The translations under genes and the position numbers were made by a program. From Gammaproteobacteria bacterium (GTDB taxonomy: Bacteria; Pseudomonadota; Gammaproteobacteria; Natronospirales; REEB76): 64,000 bases of DNA. Positions within the stretch are counted from its first letter, which is position 1; each line of letters starts with the position of its first letter. The stretch is taken from positions 1 to 64,000 of the forward strand of contig DATEHU010000033.1 in assembly GCA_035279405.1 (NCBI GenBank). Direction: 5' to 3'. Of this stretch, positions 1-8,572 are shown in pieces. The notes under the pieces were generated by a model that was given only the letters and a program-made list of their open reading frames with translations, searched no databases and was not told where the DNA came from.

Positions 1-2247
1 GGCCTGCTGGATGATGTAGTTCTTCACATCCTTGTAGAACAGCGACGCGGCCAGCACCGAGCCGGGAGCAAAGTACCACTCCAGCGACTCGTCGAAGTTC
101 ACCGACTTGTAGGGGCTGAGGTTCGGATTGCCGGCCGCCGCCGTCAGCACCGTGTCATTCGCCTGGAAGTACGGTGCCAGCTGGTTGTACGGCGCATAGG
201 CCACGGTCTGCGATGCCGCACCGCGCAGCACCAAATCCGGGCTCAGATCGTAGGCGATGTTGAATGCCGGCAGGATGTTGGTATGCGTGCTGGTGTAGGT
301 CAGCCAGCCGTAACCCGGCGGAAAGGCGCAGTTCAGTGTGTCGGCCGCCACGCAGTTGCCGGGGACGTTGTAACCCTGCGAGCGCAGCCGTGTCTGCACC
401 ACGCGCACGCCGGCATTGCCATGCAGCGGACCGCTGGCGAAGTCAGCCTGAAAGTAGCCCGCGTAGTTTTCCTGCACTACGTTCCAGGAGTTGTTGAACA
501 GGCTGTTGGCATCCGGGTTGCCGGGGAAGTTGACGGTAGCGGACAACGGATTGGCCGCCATGATGGCGCCGTAACCGGCGGTCTGCACGTGCGACACCAT
601 GCTCGATGACAGGCCCAGATCCGAAAGACCCTGCAGGTCGGTGAGTCCGCCAAAGCCAAGCTGGGTCAAGGTCTTGGGCGTGAAGCCGCCATATACGTAC
701 ATGGCCTGACTTTCCCAGTGGCCGGCGTAGCGGGCGCCGAAGTGCAGTTTGTTGAAAAAGCCGTCCAGATCCCGGCTGAAGTCCACCTGCCCGTAGGTGT
801 CGCGGGCGGCGTAAGGCAGCAGCGAATGATTGCCGCCCCAGCCGTAATCGGCCCAATAGTTGGGGTTATTGGCGGTGGCGGGATTGGTAAAGCTGAAGCC
901 CTGACCGAGATTCCAGCTGAAGCTGTCCTCGTAGGCCAGTTCCTTCAGCACCTGGCTGATGGGGTTGGTGGAATTGCTCACCCCAAGCTGCGTGCCGATG
1001 GTCCAGGTGTCACCGCTGTACTTGGTACGCCAGTCCACGCCTTTGGTGGTGATTTCCGAACCGCGGGCGAAGTTGTCGGACAGCGTGAGCGCGTCCTGGC
1101 CGCAGGCTCCGGCCGTGTCGTTCTGACAGACGGTGCCCGGCCTGGCCACGCTCGTGCCTTGCGTGACGATGCCGTTCACCACGTTGCTCAGGCTGGTGAT
1201 GCCGCCGGGCCGCAACGTAGTCCACGCGTAGGTGGATTGGTTGGTGTTTTGCAGATTGTCCACCATGTACATCAGCGATACCGTGGACTCGAAGGTGTCG
1301 CTGGGCCGGTATTGGAAGTTCGCGAACACGGTGTTGCGCCGTTCCACCTGATTGAAGTTCGCGGCGGATAACTGGTTCGGTACGAGATCACTGGCTTGCA
1401 GCGTGCCGGCGGTTACTTCAGCCTGAATTGCCGGGTTTTGTGCGGCGATACTGCCGACAGTTGAATAGCCATAGTTCTCCATGCCCTGGCGGCTGATCAC
1501 CTGTTCATAGTGGCCCAGAGAGACGTCGGCGCCGAAAACGCCGGAATCATTCTTCCAGCTGTAGAACACCGAGGCATTGGGTTTGCCCTGGCTCACCAGC
1601 GAGTTGTAGTTATAGGAGACTGAGCCCCGCAAGGTGTTGGATTTCACATCCAGCGGCTCAAGCGTACGCATGATGATCAGACCGCCCAGGCTCCCGGCCG
1701 GGAGGCGCGCCTCCGGACTCTTGTACACTTCCACACTGCCCACCAGCTCGGCCGGCAGCAACGAGTAGTTAAAACCGCGATTGGGTGAGTCGCCGAACAA
1801 CCACATGGCTTGCGCCACCGGGTGGCCGTCGAGCAAACTCATGTTGAGGCTCGGATCCAGGCCGTCCACGCTTACGCGCTGGGTAGCCGGCATGCTGTGA
1901 TCCAGCGTGATGCCGGGAATCAGGGCCAAAGCTTCCGCCACGTTCGTGGTCGGGAACTTGCCCACATCCTCGGCGGTAATCACATCCACGATGGCATTGG
2001 CCGTACGTTTGACTTCCAGGGATCGCGCGAGGCTCGCGCGAATACCGACCACGGAGACCGCCGCCAAGGTCACGTTCTGTGGTGCCTTGGTGGTGCTTTG
2101 CTGATCGCCCGAGCTTGCCTGACCGCCGCTGGTATCTTGCGCAGCCGGCGTGGCGGGCACCGGGCTTGGCGTGGCCGCCTGCCCAACCCCGGCCAATCCG
2201 AACAACGCGATGCAGCCGGCACAAAGTAGGTATTTACACTGTTTCAT
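1..2247 (-). CDS. TonB-dependent outer-membrane receptor (3' end outside window)
   Basis: The frame is open from ATG 2247 to base 1 (749 codons) with no stop, so the C-terminus lies outside the window. Residues 1-24 look like a signal peptide ending VGQA. A TonB-box-like stretch (TLAAVSVVGI) and a plug domain follow, with VITAEDVGKFP, NVAEALALIPGI and VEVYKSPEARLPAGSLGG. The last visible residues include LFYKDVKNYI. These motifs mark the Xanthomonas/Caulobacter-type receptor family, usually 850-1000 residues, so roughly 100-250 are missing. Such receptors take up oligosaccharides using the proton-motive force. It lies 68 bp behind the kinase on the same strand and probably shares the operator-controlled promoter near 3445. 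By context the ligand is probably a chitooligosaccharide or N-acetylglucosamine; this is inferred. Confidence 0.9.
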   Translation of the reverse strand, partial: MKQCKYLLCAGCIALFGLAGVGQAATPSPVPATPAAQDTSGGQASSGDQQSTTKAPQNVTLAAVSVVGIRASLARSLEVKRTANAIVDVITAEDVGKFPTTNVAEALALIPGITLDHSMPATQRVSVDGLDPSLNMSLLDGHPVAQAMWLFGDSPNRGFNYSLLPAELVGSVEVYKSPEARLPAGSLGGLIIMRTLEPLDVKSNTLRGSVSYNYNSLVSQGKPNASVFYSWKNDSGVFGADVSLGHYEQVISRQGMENYGYSTVGSIAAQNPAIQAEVTAGTLQASDLVPNQLSAANFNQVERRNTVFANFQYRPSDTFESTVSLMYMVDNLQNTNQSTYAWTTLRPGGITSLSNVVNGIVTQGTSVARPGTVCQNDTAGACGQDALTLSDNFARGSEITTKGVDWRTKYSGDTWTIGTQLGVSNSTNPISQVLKELAYEDSFSWNLGQGFSFTNPATANNPNYWADYGWGGNHSLLPYAARDTYGQVDFSRDLDGFFNKLHFGARYAGHWESQAMYVYGGFTPKTLTQLGFGGLTDLQGLSDLGLSSSMVSHVQTAGYGAIMAANPLSATVNFPGNPDANSLFNNSWNVVQENYAGYFQADFASGPLHGNAGVRVVQTRLRSQGYNVPGNCVAADTLNCAFPPGYGWLTYTSTHTNILPAFNIAYDLSPDLVLRGAASQTVAYAPYNQLAPYFQANDTVLTAAAGNPNLSPYKSVNFDESLEWYFAPGSVLAASLFYKDVKNYIIQQA

Positions 2248-2315
2248 GACAATCTCCCGAAAGTTCCAGCCATGTTGATGAACCCACTCACGACGGCCTC
2301 GTGCCGCCTCCGAAT

Positions 2316-3380
2316 CTATCCGGGCAAGCCGCGCAGGTAGCGCGCCTTGTCGCCCTTTTCAGCACTCGTTTGCATGTGATTCTCGAGATACCAGTTGGCT
2401 GCGCCGATCACTCCCAACTGGCCGTGTTCAACCAGCCGCACGGGCACACGCTCCAGATAGGCGCGCATCCGCCCCTTGTCCAGGAAGCGCTCCACGAAAC
2501 GGCTGTGCACCAGGAAATCGCGCATGCCAGGAAGGATGCCGCCGGTCAGATACACGCCACCACGCGCGCCGTACAGCAACACCAGGTTGCCGACAAAGCT
2601 GCCCAACAGCGCGCAAAACATGTGCAGGGTTTCTTCCGCGATTGCGTCGCTCGGCTCGAGCGCGGCCGCTGTAATGGCCTCGGGTGTTTCAAGTGGAGCC
2701 GGCGCTTTGCGCACATCCGCCAGCACGCGGTACAAAGTGACCAGGCCCGGCCCGCACAACACGCGTTCGTGGGCCACATAGGTGTCAGCCTCGGCGAGGC
2801 GCGCGAGCACTTCGCGTTCCGCAGCGGTGCCGGGCGCCAGATTGGTTTGTCCGGCCTCGGTGGCCAACACCAGATCGCCGCCCTTGCCGGGAATGCACAC
2901 CGCGGAGCCCAGCCCGGTACCGGGACCGACCATGATCAGCGGGCCGGCGGCGTGGTCCGGCCCCGTCAGCAATAGGGCTTTTTCCACGTTGACGAAACGC
3001 GCGGCGTGGGCCACCGCTTCGAAATCATTGATCAGCGCCAGATGGGACACGCCCAGCTCACGGCGCAGTTCGGACAGCGACAGTTTCCACGGCAGGTTGT
3101 AGTTGACGACCGCGTCGTCGAGCACATAGCCGGCGCAGGCCAAAGCGCAGTGCTGCACCGGAACCTTGGCTTGCGTGGCGAGAAAGTCCCGCAGGATGGC
3201 GCTCAGACCGGGAAAGTCGGCGCAGGCATATTTGCGGTAGGCCAGTACCTGGATACGTCCGTCACCGCTGCGCTGCACCAGTCCAACACGCGCGTGGGTA
3301 CCGCCCACATCGGCAGCCAGAAACGGCTGGTCGCCGGAGCTCATGGCTCTGCGTCGCCAGAGGTCGACCGTCTCGGCCAC
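2316..3380 (-). CDS. glk: Glucokinase-family sugar kinase (Glk), probably in amino-sugar use
   Basis: Encodes 354 residues of the Glk family (E. coli Glk is 321). An ATP-phosphate motif DVGGTHARVGLV lies near residue 24, INDFEAVAHA in the middle, then GPGTGLGSA and GPGLVTLYR. I chose the GTG at 3380 because GGAGGGAG lies 7-10 bases upstream. The ATG at 3344 (342 residues) has no such site. The usual sugar-binding EGGH is EAGQ here, so the substrate may not be plain glucose. It is upstream of the TonB receptor on the same strand. The divergent permease and a LacI operator lie upstream. ATP-dependent phosphorylation of glucose, or of N-acetylglucosamine, is the likely role, because no other amino-sugar kinase is visible in the locus. 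Confidence 0.85.
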   Translation of the reverse strand: MAETVDLWRRRAMSSGDQPFLAADVGGTHARVGLVQRSGDGRIQVLAYRKYACADFPGLSAILRDFLATQAKVPVQHCALACAGYVLDDAVVNYNLPWKLSLSELRRELGVSHLALINDFEAVAHAARFVNVEKALLLTGPDHAAGPLIMVGPGTGLGSAVCIPGKGGDLVLATEAGQTNLAPGTAAEREVLARLAEADTYVAHERVLCGPGLVTLYRVLADVRKAPAPLETPEAITAAALEPSDAIAEETLHMFCALLGSFVGNLVLLYGARGGVYLTGGILPGMRDFLVHSRFVERFLDKGRMRAYLERVPVRLVEHGQLGVIGAANWYLENHMQTSAEKGDKARYLRGLPG

Positions 3381-3741
3381 ACGCTCACTCCCTCCGTTTT
3401 TGGGCGGACCGGTTAACGATGGGGCAGGAGTTTGATATCAAAATGACAACGTTGTCAACTGGATTGGACAAAAATTTTTCTGCGTGGCATTGTGGTGACT
3501 TGGATGCCGGATCGCGGACTCCTGGCGATTCAATTGTTCAGGGTGATAAAAATAGCTTATCTTCAATCAGTTGCATAACATAGCGGGGACGCAGCTGGAG
3601 TTTTCGTGTTTAACATGCTTCAACAAGCTCAGGAATTTTGAAGGTAAAATCTGCGGCGCAGGCGGAGTCCCCGCCGGCTCTGGACAAACGGACAATTTTT
3701 TTGTCCCATTGGCAAGCCTGATTGCAACCCCGGAACCTGCG
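3381..3741. other. Intergenic region between divergent kinase and permease
   Basis: This 361-bp region separates the divergently transcribed kinase and permease. It holds the palindromic operator at 3444-3457 and is AT-rich between about 3458 and 3630. The permease frame stays open upstream to 3571, but that extension is not membrane-like and lacks a ribosome-binding site, so I treat it as leader. No other gene or RNA is evident. Confidence 0.5.
3432..3458 (-). promoter_or_regulatory. LacI-type operator overlapping a minus-strand promoter
   Basis: Bases 3444-3457 form a perfect 14-bp palindrome, TGACAACGTTGTCA, with the central CG step typical of LacI-family operators. On the minus strand its edge forms a consensus -35 box TTGACA (3458-3453). 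A -10-like TATCAA (3437-3432) follows with a short 15-bp spacer. Repressor binding would therefore occlude the promoter of the kinase-receptor pair and could also reach the divergent permease. The LacI gene at 5167 is the obvious candidate regulator. The palindrome is direct observation. The promoter assignment and the regulator pairing are inference. Confidence 0.7.
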
Positions 3742-5073
3742 ATGCCCACGAGCCCTCCTGCCCCGGAATCCCGCAAGACCAGCTACTGGCTGCCGATGTT
3801 CATCATCGGGGTGCTGTTTTTCATTTTTGGTTTCGTCACCTGGCTCAACAGTTCGCTGATTCTGTTCGTCAAGATCGGATTTGATCTGGACAATGTAAGC
3901 GCATTCCTCATTCCGCTGGCGTTTTACCTGTCCTATTTTTTCCTGGCGTTGCCGTCGGCCGTGGTATTGAAGCGCACAGGCATGAAAAAAGGTATGGCGC
4001 TGGGACTGTTTGTCATGGCCGTGGGTTCCGTGCTGTTTGCCCAGTTCATGGCCATGTATTGGTACTCGGGCGCACTCATTGGCGTGTTTGTCATTGGCGC
4101 CGGTTTGGCACTGTTGCAAACCGCAGCCAATCCCTACGTCAGCATCCTCGGCCCCATTGAAAGCGGAGCCAAGCGGGTGGCAATCATGGGCATTTGCAAC
4201 AAGTTTGCCGGTGGGGTGGCGCCCTACGTGTTCGGCGCGCTGTTGCTCAGCGGCGTCGGCGCCTACGCAGACAAGATCACTACTGCTGTATCACCTCAAG
4301 CAAGGGCGGCGTTACAACATGCTTTCGTGGATCGTGCGTTCGCTCCGTACGTGGTCATGGCGGTAGTGCTGGCGATACTCGGTGTCTGGGTGATTTTTTC
4401 ATCCCTGCCGGAGATCAAGCCGCAGAGTGTCCGGCACGATGCAAATATAAGCGCACCCAAAACAGGCATCTTCAGCTTTCCCCATCTGTGGCTGGGCGTG
4501 GTGTGTCTGTTCATCTACGTGGGCATGGAAGTCATGGCGGGCGATGGCATCATCGTTTACGGACAGTCCGCGGGGCTCGCGCTTGGTGTGGTAAAGCACC
4601 TGACGACCTTTACCATGATCGGCATGCTGATCGGCTATCTCGTGGGTGTTGCCCTGACTCCAAGGTTTATTTCACAGCAGCGCTACCTTGCGATTTCAGC
4701 CGTGCTGGGCGTGGTGTTTACCGTAGCGTCCTGGATCACACATGGCCCCGTGGCAGTCGCATTTGTGGCGGCACTGGGCTTCGCCAATGCGATGATGTGG
4801 CCGGCGATATTTCCGCTGGCCATAAAGGGATTGGGAAAGTTGACCGAGTTTGGTTCTGCACTGCTGATCATGGGTATCGCGGGCGGCGCCCTGATCCCGC
4901 AACTGTTTGTTAATCTCGAGCGCACCATGGATTTCCAGTTGGCCTTCCTGGTAGTGATGGTGCCAGGATACATCTACATCCTGTATTACGGATTGCTTGG
5001 CTACCGAACTGGATTGCAGCGGCAGACATTCGATCCGGAACGGTCCACTGCCGGATCAGAGGCCGGCTCCTGA
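3742..5073 (+). CDS. nagP: NagP/FucP-type sugar:proton symporter (MFS)
   Basis: A polytopic inner-membrane protein of 443 residues with about 12 hydrophobic segments. The start is ATG 3742 (MPTSPPAPES), preceded by GGA 7 bases upstream. The conserved start of the fucose/glucose-galactose permease subfamily is visible in GFVTWLNSSLILFVKIGFD. Further on are QTAANPYVSILGP and GICNKFAGGVAPYVFG, where the NPY and NK signatures belong to the FHS sugar permease family. In related gammaproteobacteria a member of this family (NagP) imports N-acetylglucosamine. The neighbours (LacI regulator, NagB-II, NagA, chitinase) make that the best guess, but glucose or another sugar cannot be excluded. It is divergent from the kinase across the palindromic operator. 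Confidence 0.85.
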   Translation: MPTSPPAPESRKTSYWLPMFIIGVLFFIFGFVTWLNSSLILFVKIGFDLDNVSAFLIPLAFYLSYFFLALPSAVVLKRTGMKKGMALGLFVMAVGSVLFAQFMAMYWYSGALIGVFVIGAGLALLQTAANPYVSILGPIESGAKRVAIMGICNKFAGGVAPYVFGALLLSGVGAYADKITTAVSPQARAALQHAFVDRAFAPYVVMAVVLAILGVWVIFSSLPEIKPQSVRHDANISAPKTGIFSFPHLWLGVVCLFIYVGMEVMAGDGIIVYGQSAGLALGVVKHLTTFTMIGMLIGYLVGVALTPRFISQQRYLAISAVLGVVFTVASWITHGPVAVAFVAALGFANAMMWPAIFPLAIKGLGKLTEFGSALLIMGIAGGALIPQLFVNLERTMDFQLAFLVVMVPGYIYILYYGLLGYRTGLQRQTFDPERSTAGSEAGS

Positions 5074-5099
5074 TGGTTGCACGATTGCTGACCTGATGC

Positions 5100-5126
5100 C
5101 GTCACGCCTACACTCACTGCGTGACG
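5100..5126. promoter_or_regulatory. 8-bp inverted repeat between permease and LacI gene
   Basis: CGTCACGC (5100-5107) and GCGTGACG (5119-5126) form a perfect inverted repeat with an 11-base loop, 27 bp past the permease stop and 41 bp before the LacI start. There is no T-run, so it is not a standard terminator. It could be an operator or a weak attenuator. Confidence 0.3.
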
Positions 5127-5166
5127 CATAACCGTATCGGCACCGGGTCATGTGTTTGGGAACCAA

Positions 5167-6213
5167 ATGACAATTGCCACTATTAAAGATGTCGCACGGC
5201 GCGCACGGGTGTCCACCAAAACCGTGTCGCGGGTAATCAACCAGGAATCCGCGGTACACGCGGAAACGCGCGCACGCGTGTTGCAAGCGATTGACGAACT
5301 GCACTACCGGCCGGACCTCTCCGCGCGCAGTCTGCGCAGCGCCAAGGCCTTTGCCATCGGCCTGGTGTACGACAACCCCAACCCGCACTACATCATCAGC
5401 GTGCAGGCCGGCGTGCTGTCCGCCTGCCGTGAAATGGGCTACGGCCTGCAAATCCATCCCTGCGATTCCACCTCGCCGACGTTGGCGCGCGAACTCTCCG
5501 AGCTGGTGCGCCGCGCACGGCTCGCGGGTCTGGTGCTGGCCCCGCCGATGTCGGAGCACCTGGAGCTGATCCGGGTACTCGCGGAGGAAAACATCCCGCT
5601 GGTGCGCATACTTTCGGCGGCCGCAGATCCGGCCGACGGCTATGCCTGCGTGTTCGTGGACGACCGCGATGCGGCCTACGACATCACCGAGCACTTGGTG
5701 CAGCTCGGCCATACGCGCATCGGTTTCCTGTGGGGCGGCAAAAAACACCGCTCCAGTCCGGAACGCTTCAAGGGCTACGAAGAAGCACTGCGCTACTACG
5801 GCATACCCGTCGACAAGCAACTGATCATCGAGGGCGATTACACGTTCGACGACGGATTCCGCGGTGCGCGCCAGTTGTTCAAGCTGCGGGATCGGCCGAC
5901 GGCGATCTTTGGATCCAACGATGAAATCGCCGCCGGCGTGCTCGCCGCGGCGCGCGTGGCCGGCCTGAACGTGCCTTACGATCTTTCAATTGCCGGCTTC
6001 GAGGACAGCCCGTTCTCGCGCCAGTCATGGCCGGCTTTGACTACCGCGCGCCAGGCCACCGATGCCATCGCGCGCGAGGCCACGCAGCTGCTGATCGCGC
6101 AGTTGCGGTCGGAAGGCCAGCGTCCGCCGAACAAGGGCTTCAGCCCGGAGCTGGTCGTGCGCGGTTCCACTGCGCCACCGCGTCCCCAGGACAGCCTGCA
6201 GGAAAAACTCTGA
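5167..6213 (+). CDS. nagR: LacI-family transcriptional repressor (NagR-like)
   Basis: Encodes 348 residues. The N-terminus carries the LacI helix-turn-helix and hinge: TIKDVARRARVSTKTVSRVIN, then ETRARVLQAIDELHYRPD and ARSLRS. A periplasmic-binding-like effector domain follows from about residue 60, with IGFLWGGKKHRSSPERFKGY and IFGSNDEIAAGV. I chose ATG 5167, which has GGGAA at 5158-5162 upstream. GTG 5152 would add five residues. It follows the permease by 93 bp on the same strand. It most likely binds the TGACAACGTTGTCA site at 3444 and responds to an amino-sugar or its phosphate. The symbol follows the NagR used in related genomes and rests on context. Confidence 0.85.
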   Translation: MTIATIKDVARRARVSTKTVSRVINQESAVHAETRARVLQAIDELHYRPDLSARSLRSAKAFAIGLVYDNPNPHYIISVQAGVLSACREMGYGLQIHPCDSTSPTLARELSELVRRARLAGLVLAPPMSEHLELIRVLAEENIPLVRILSAAADPADGYACVFVDDRDAAYDITEHLVQLGHTRIGFLWGGKKHRSSPERFKGYEEALRYYGIPVDKQLIIEGDYTFDDGFRGARQLFKLRDRPTAIFGSNDEIAAGVLAAARVAGLNVPYDLSIAGFEDSPFSRQSWPALTTARQATDAIAREATQLLIAQLRSEGQRPPNKGFSPELVVRGSTAPPRPQDSLQEKL

Positions 6214-6290
6214 CGCCCGCGGTGCCACGAGAGCGCACACGACTCCGCATAATCGACACCAAACAAATCAGGCGCTGCCGACTCCGACAA

Positions 6291-7739
6291 TCAGTCTGCA
6301 GACAAGGTTTCCCCGCCGAGAAATCCGGTCGCAGCATTCGGCCCCAGCGTGCCGGCGGCATACGGCTGCGGCGAGTCCGCCGCATGTGCCCAGGCATGCA
6401 CTATCGGATCAATCCATTGCCAAGCTGCCTCTACCTCGTCGCGATGCATGAACAAGGTGAGGTCGCCGCGCGCCACGTCCAGGATCAGCCGCTCGTAGGC
6501 ATCCGGCGGGTTGCCGCCGAAGGCTTCGGCAAAGCTCATGTTGAGCGCCACCGGACGCAGGCGCAGATCGTCGACATTCGGGTATTTCACCATCAACCAG
6601 AGTTTGACGCTTTCATCCGGCTGCAAACGCAATACCAGTTGATTGGGCATGGCTGGAGCGCCGCTGCCCGAAAAAATCGAATGCGGCACGGGACGGAAAC
6701 TCACGATGATTTCCGAAACCCGCTGAGCCAGGCGCTTGCCGGTGCACAGGTAGAACGGCACGCCCGCCCAGCGCCAGTTGCCGACCTCGGCGCGCAAGGC
6801 CACGAAGGTTTCGGTGGTCGAGACCGGCTTGCCCACGTCCTGCAGATAGCTGGGCACCGCCATCGCGGCGCTCACACCGGCACGGTATTGGCCGCGCAGC
6901 GTGAGGCGCGCGGCATTGCCGGCGTCAATCGGCTTGAGTGCGCGCAGCACCTTGAGTTTTTCGGTGCGCACCGCCTCCGCCTGCAGCGATGACAGCGGTT
7001 CCATGGCCACCAGACACAGCAGCTGCAACAGATGGTTCTGCACCATGTCGCGCAGTGCGCCGGTGGCATCGTAAAAGGCGCCGCGACCCTCGACGCCGAT
7101 GGTTTCCGCCACCGTGATCTGCACACGTTCGATGTGGCCGGCATTCCACAACGGCTCGAACAAGGTGTTGCCGAATCGCAGCACCATGAGGTTCTGCACC
7201 GTTTCCTTGCCGAGGTAATGGTCTATACGGAAAGTCTGGTCCTCGGAGAACACTGATCCGATCGCTGCGTTGATGGCGCGCGCACTCGCGAGATCATGGC
7301 CGATAGGCTTTTCAACCACCACGCGGCTGTGGGCACCTTTTATTCCGTGTTGGCGCAGCCGCGCACATATTTCGGCATACAGTTTGGGACTGGTGGCCAG
7401 ATAGAACATCCGCAGTCTTGGATCCGATGCCACGCAGGCAGAGGCAAGTTCCGGCCAGCCGGTGCCGGAGTGTGCGTCCAGCATCTGGTAGCCGAGTTGT
7501 GCAATAAACCGGATGAGCGCGTCGTGATCGACGTCCGGCGCTGCCCGCACCAATGCCTGTGCCACCGCATTGCGATAGGCGTCAGCCGACTGCGATTCCG
7601 GCGCGACGCCGAGGATGCGGCTGCCGGGAGGCAGCTGGCCGGAGTTGAACCGGCGGTACAACGCCGGCAGCAACTTGTGCATGGCCAGGTCGCCGGTGCC
7701 GCCAAAGATGATCAGGTCAAACGGTTCTACGGGAGCCAT
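6291..7739 (-). CDS. zwf: Glucose-6-phosphate 1-dehydrogenase
   Basis: Encodes 482 residues, the usual family length. The N-terminal NADP-binding loop is GGTGDLAMHK (residues 13-22). EKPIGHDL lies at 143-150 and the substrate signature RIDHYLGKE at 171-179, with its essential lysine and histidine. It oxidises glucose-6-phosphate to 6-phosphogluconolactone, the entry to the pentose-phosphate and Entner-Doudoroff routes. No pgl, edd or eda gene lies beside it. It is divergent from the GntR gene, and its perfect -10 box (TATAAT on the minus strand, 7755-7750) is embedded in the GntR operator array. It is therefore probably co-regulated with amino-sugar catabolism. Confidence 0.95.
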   Translation of the reverse strand: MAPVEPFDLIIFGGTGDLAMHKLLPALYRRFNSGQLPPGSRILGVAPESQSADAYRNAVAQALVRAAPDVDHDALIRFIAQLGYQMLDAHSGTGWPELASACVASDPRLRMFYLATSPKLYAEICARLRQHGIKGAHSRVVVEKPIGHDLASARAINAAIGSVFSEDQTFRIDHYLGKETVQNLMVLRFGNTLFEPLWNAGHIERVQITVAETIGVEGRGAFYDATGALRDMVQNHLLQLLCLVAMEPLSSLQAEAVRTEKLKVLRALKPIDAGNAARLTLRGQYRAGVSAAMAVPSYLQDVGKPVSTTETFVALRAEVGNWRWAGVPFYLCTGKRLAQRVSEIIVSFRPVPHSIFSGSGAPAMPNQLVLRLQPDESVKLWLMVKYPNVDDLRLRPVALNMSFAEAFGGNPPDAYERLILDVARGDLTLFMHRDEVEAAWQWIDPIVHAWAHAADSPQPYAAGTLGPNAATGFLGGETLSAD

Positions 7740-7749
7740 ACCGCCAGTG

Positions 7750-7824
7750 ATTATAATACCAATATAGTACCTATTGGTTATTATACGGCTGTCGTTTGAA
7801 AGATTGGTATTATATTGGTATCCT
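7750..7824. promoter_or_regulatory. Divergent zwf/gntR promoters with repeated TTGGTA operator half-sites
   Basis: An inverted repeat pairs ATAATACCAATA (7753-7764) with TATTGGTTATTAT (7772-7784). Two direct ATTGGTAT boxes lie at 7803-7810 and 7814-7821, an 11-bp period or one helical turn. On the plus strand TTGAAA (7796-7801), a 17-bp spacer and TATCCT (7819-7824) form a good sigma-70 promoter, with the half-sites inside the spacer. On the minus strand a perfect TATAAT (7755-7750) sits inside the inverted repeat and reads towards zwf. The arrangement suits autoregulation by the adjacent GntR protein together with control of zwf. The repeats are observed; binding is inferred. Confidence 0.65.
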
Positions 7825-7830
7825 TATAGC

Positions 7831-8571
7831 ATGGATGCGGATTTCCGTACCGAATTCAAACGCTCGACCGGCCTGCGGGCTCCCGCCTACATGCGCCTGC
7901 AGCGGCTGCTGCGCAAGAGACTGGCCGCCGGCGAGCTGGGTCCCGGCCAAGCGCTGCCGAGCGAACGCGATCTCGCGGAGCAGCTCGCGGTATCCCGTGT
8001 CACCGTGCGCAAGGCGCTCGCCGGGCTGGTACAGGACGGCGTGCTGATAGCGCGTCGTGGCGCTGGTACCTTTGTGGCCGAGCGCATCGTCAAACCGCTG
8101 TCCAAAATCACCAGCTTCACCGAAGACCTGCGCGCGCGCGGTTTAAACCCACGCTCGATTTTCCTGGAGCGTTCGCGTGGCGAAGTCACCCCCGAAGAAG
8201 CCATGGCGCTCAATCTGTCGCCCGGCAGTCGCGTGGTGCGCCTTTATCGCCTGCGCTACGCCGGGGATGCACCGTTGGCCGTGGAGCACAGTGCCATCCC
8301 GCAGGCCATTCTTGACGATCCCGCGCGCGTTGCCGACTCGCTGTACGCCGCACTTGAAGCGCTGGGTTGCCGGCCGGTACGGGCATTGCAGCGACTGCGC
8401 GCGGTGAATTTGAGTACCGAACATGCGCGTCTACTGCAACTGCCGCAAGGCAGCGCGGCGCTGGCGCTCGAGCGGCGCAGTTTTCTGGCCGACGGCCGGC
8501 TGGTGGAATTCACGCGTTCCTGGTATCGCGGCGATGCTTACGATTTTGTCGCCGAGTTGCAGGGCGAATAA
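7831..8571 (+). CDS. nagQ: GntR/HutC-family transcriptional regulator (NagQ-like)
   Basis: Encodes 246 residues. An N-terminal winged helix covers about residues 15-85: LPSERDLAEQLAVSRVTVRKAL, then LIARRGAGTFVAE. A C-terminal UTRA ligand-binding domain covers about 95-245. This is the HutC subfamily, which includes amino-sugar regulators such as DasR and NagR/YvoA. ATG 7831 starts the protein sensibly but has no ribosome-binding site. The predicted transcription start from the promoter at 7796-7824 falls on or next to the A of this ATG, so the mRNA may be leaderless. The stop is followed one base later by the nagB-II ATG, so it is the first gene of a gntR-nagB-nagA operon. The NagQ assignment is by context. 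Confidence 0.85.
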   Translation: MDADFRTEFKRSTGLRAPAYMRLQRLLRKRLAAGELGPGQALPSERDLAEQLAVSRVTVRKALAGLVQDGVLIARRGAGTFVAERIVKPLSKITSFTEDLRARGLNPRSIFLERSRGEVTPEEAMALNLSPGSRVVRLYRLRYAGDAPLAVEHSAIPQAILDDPARVADSLYAALEALGCRPVRALQRLRAVNLSTEHARLLQLPQGSAALALERRSFLADGRLVEFTRSWYRGDAYDFVAELQGE

Positions 8572-8572
8572 C

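Noticed and set aside
3571-3741. 57-codon N-terminal extension of the permease
   Set aside because: It is not hydrophobic, lacks a ribosome-binding site, and the family start fits ATG 3742.
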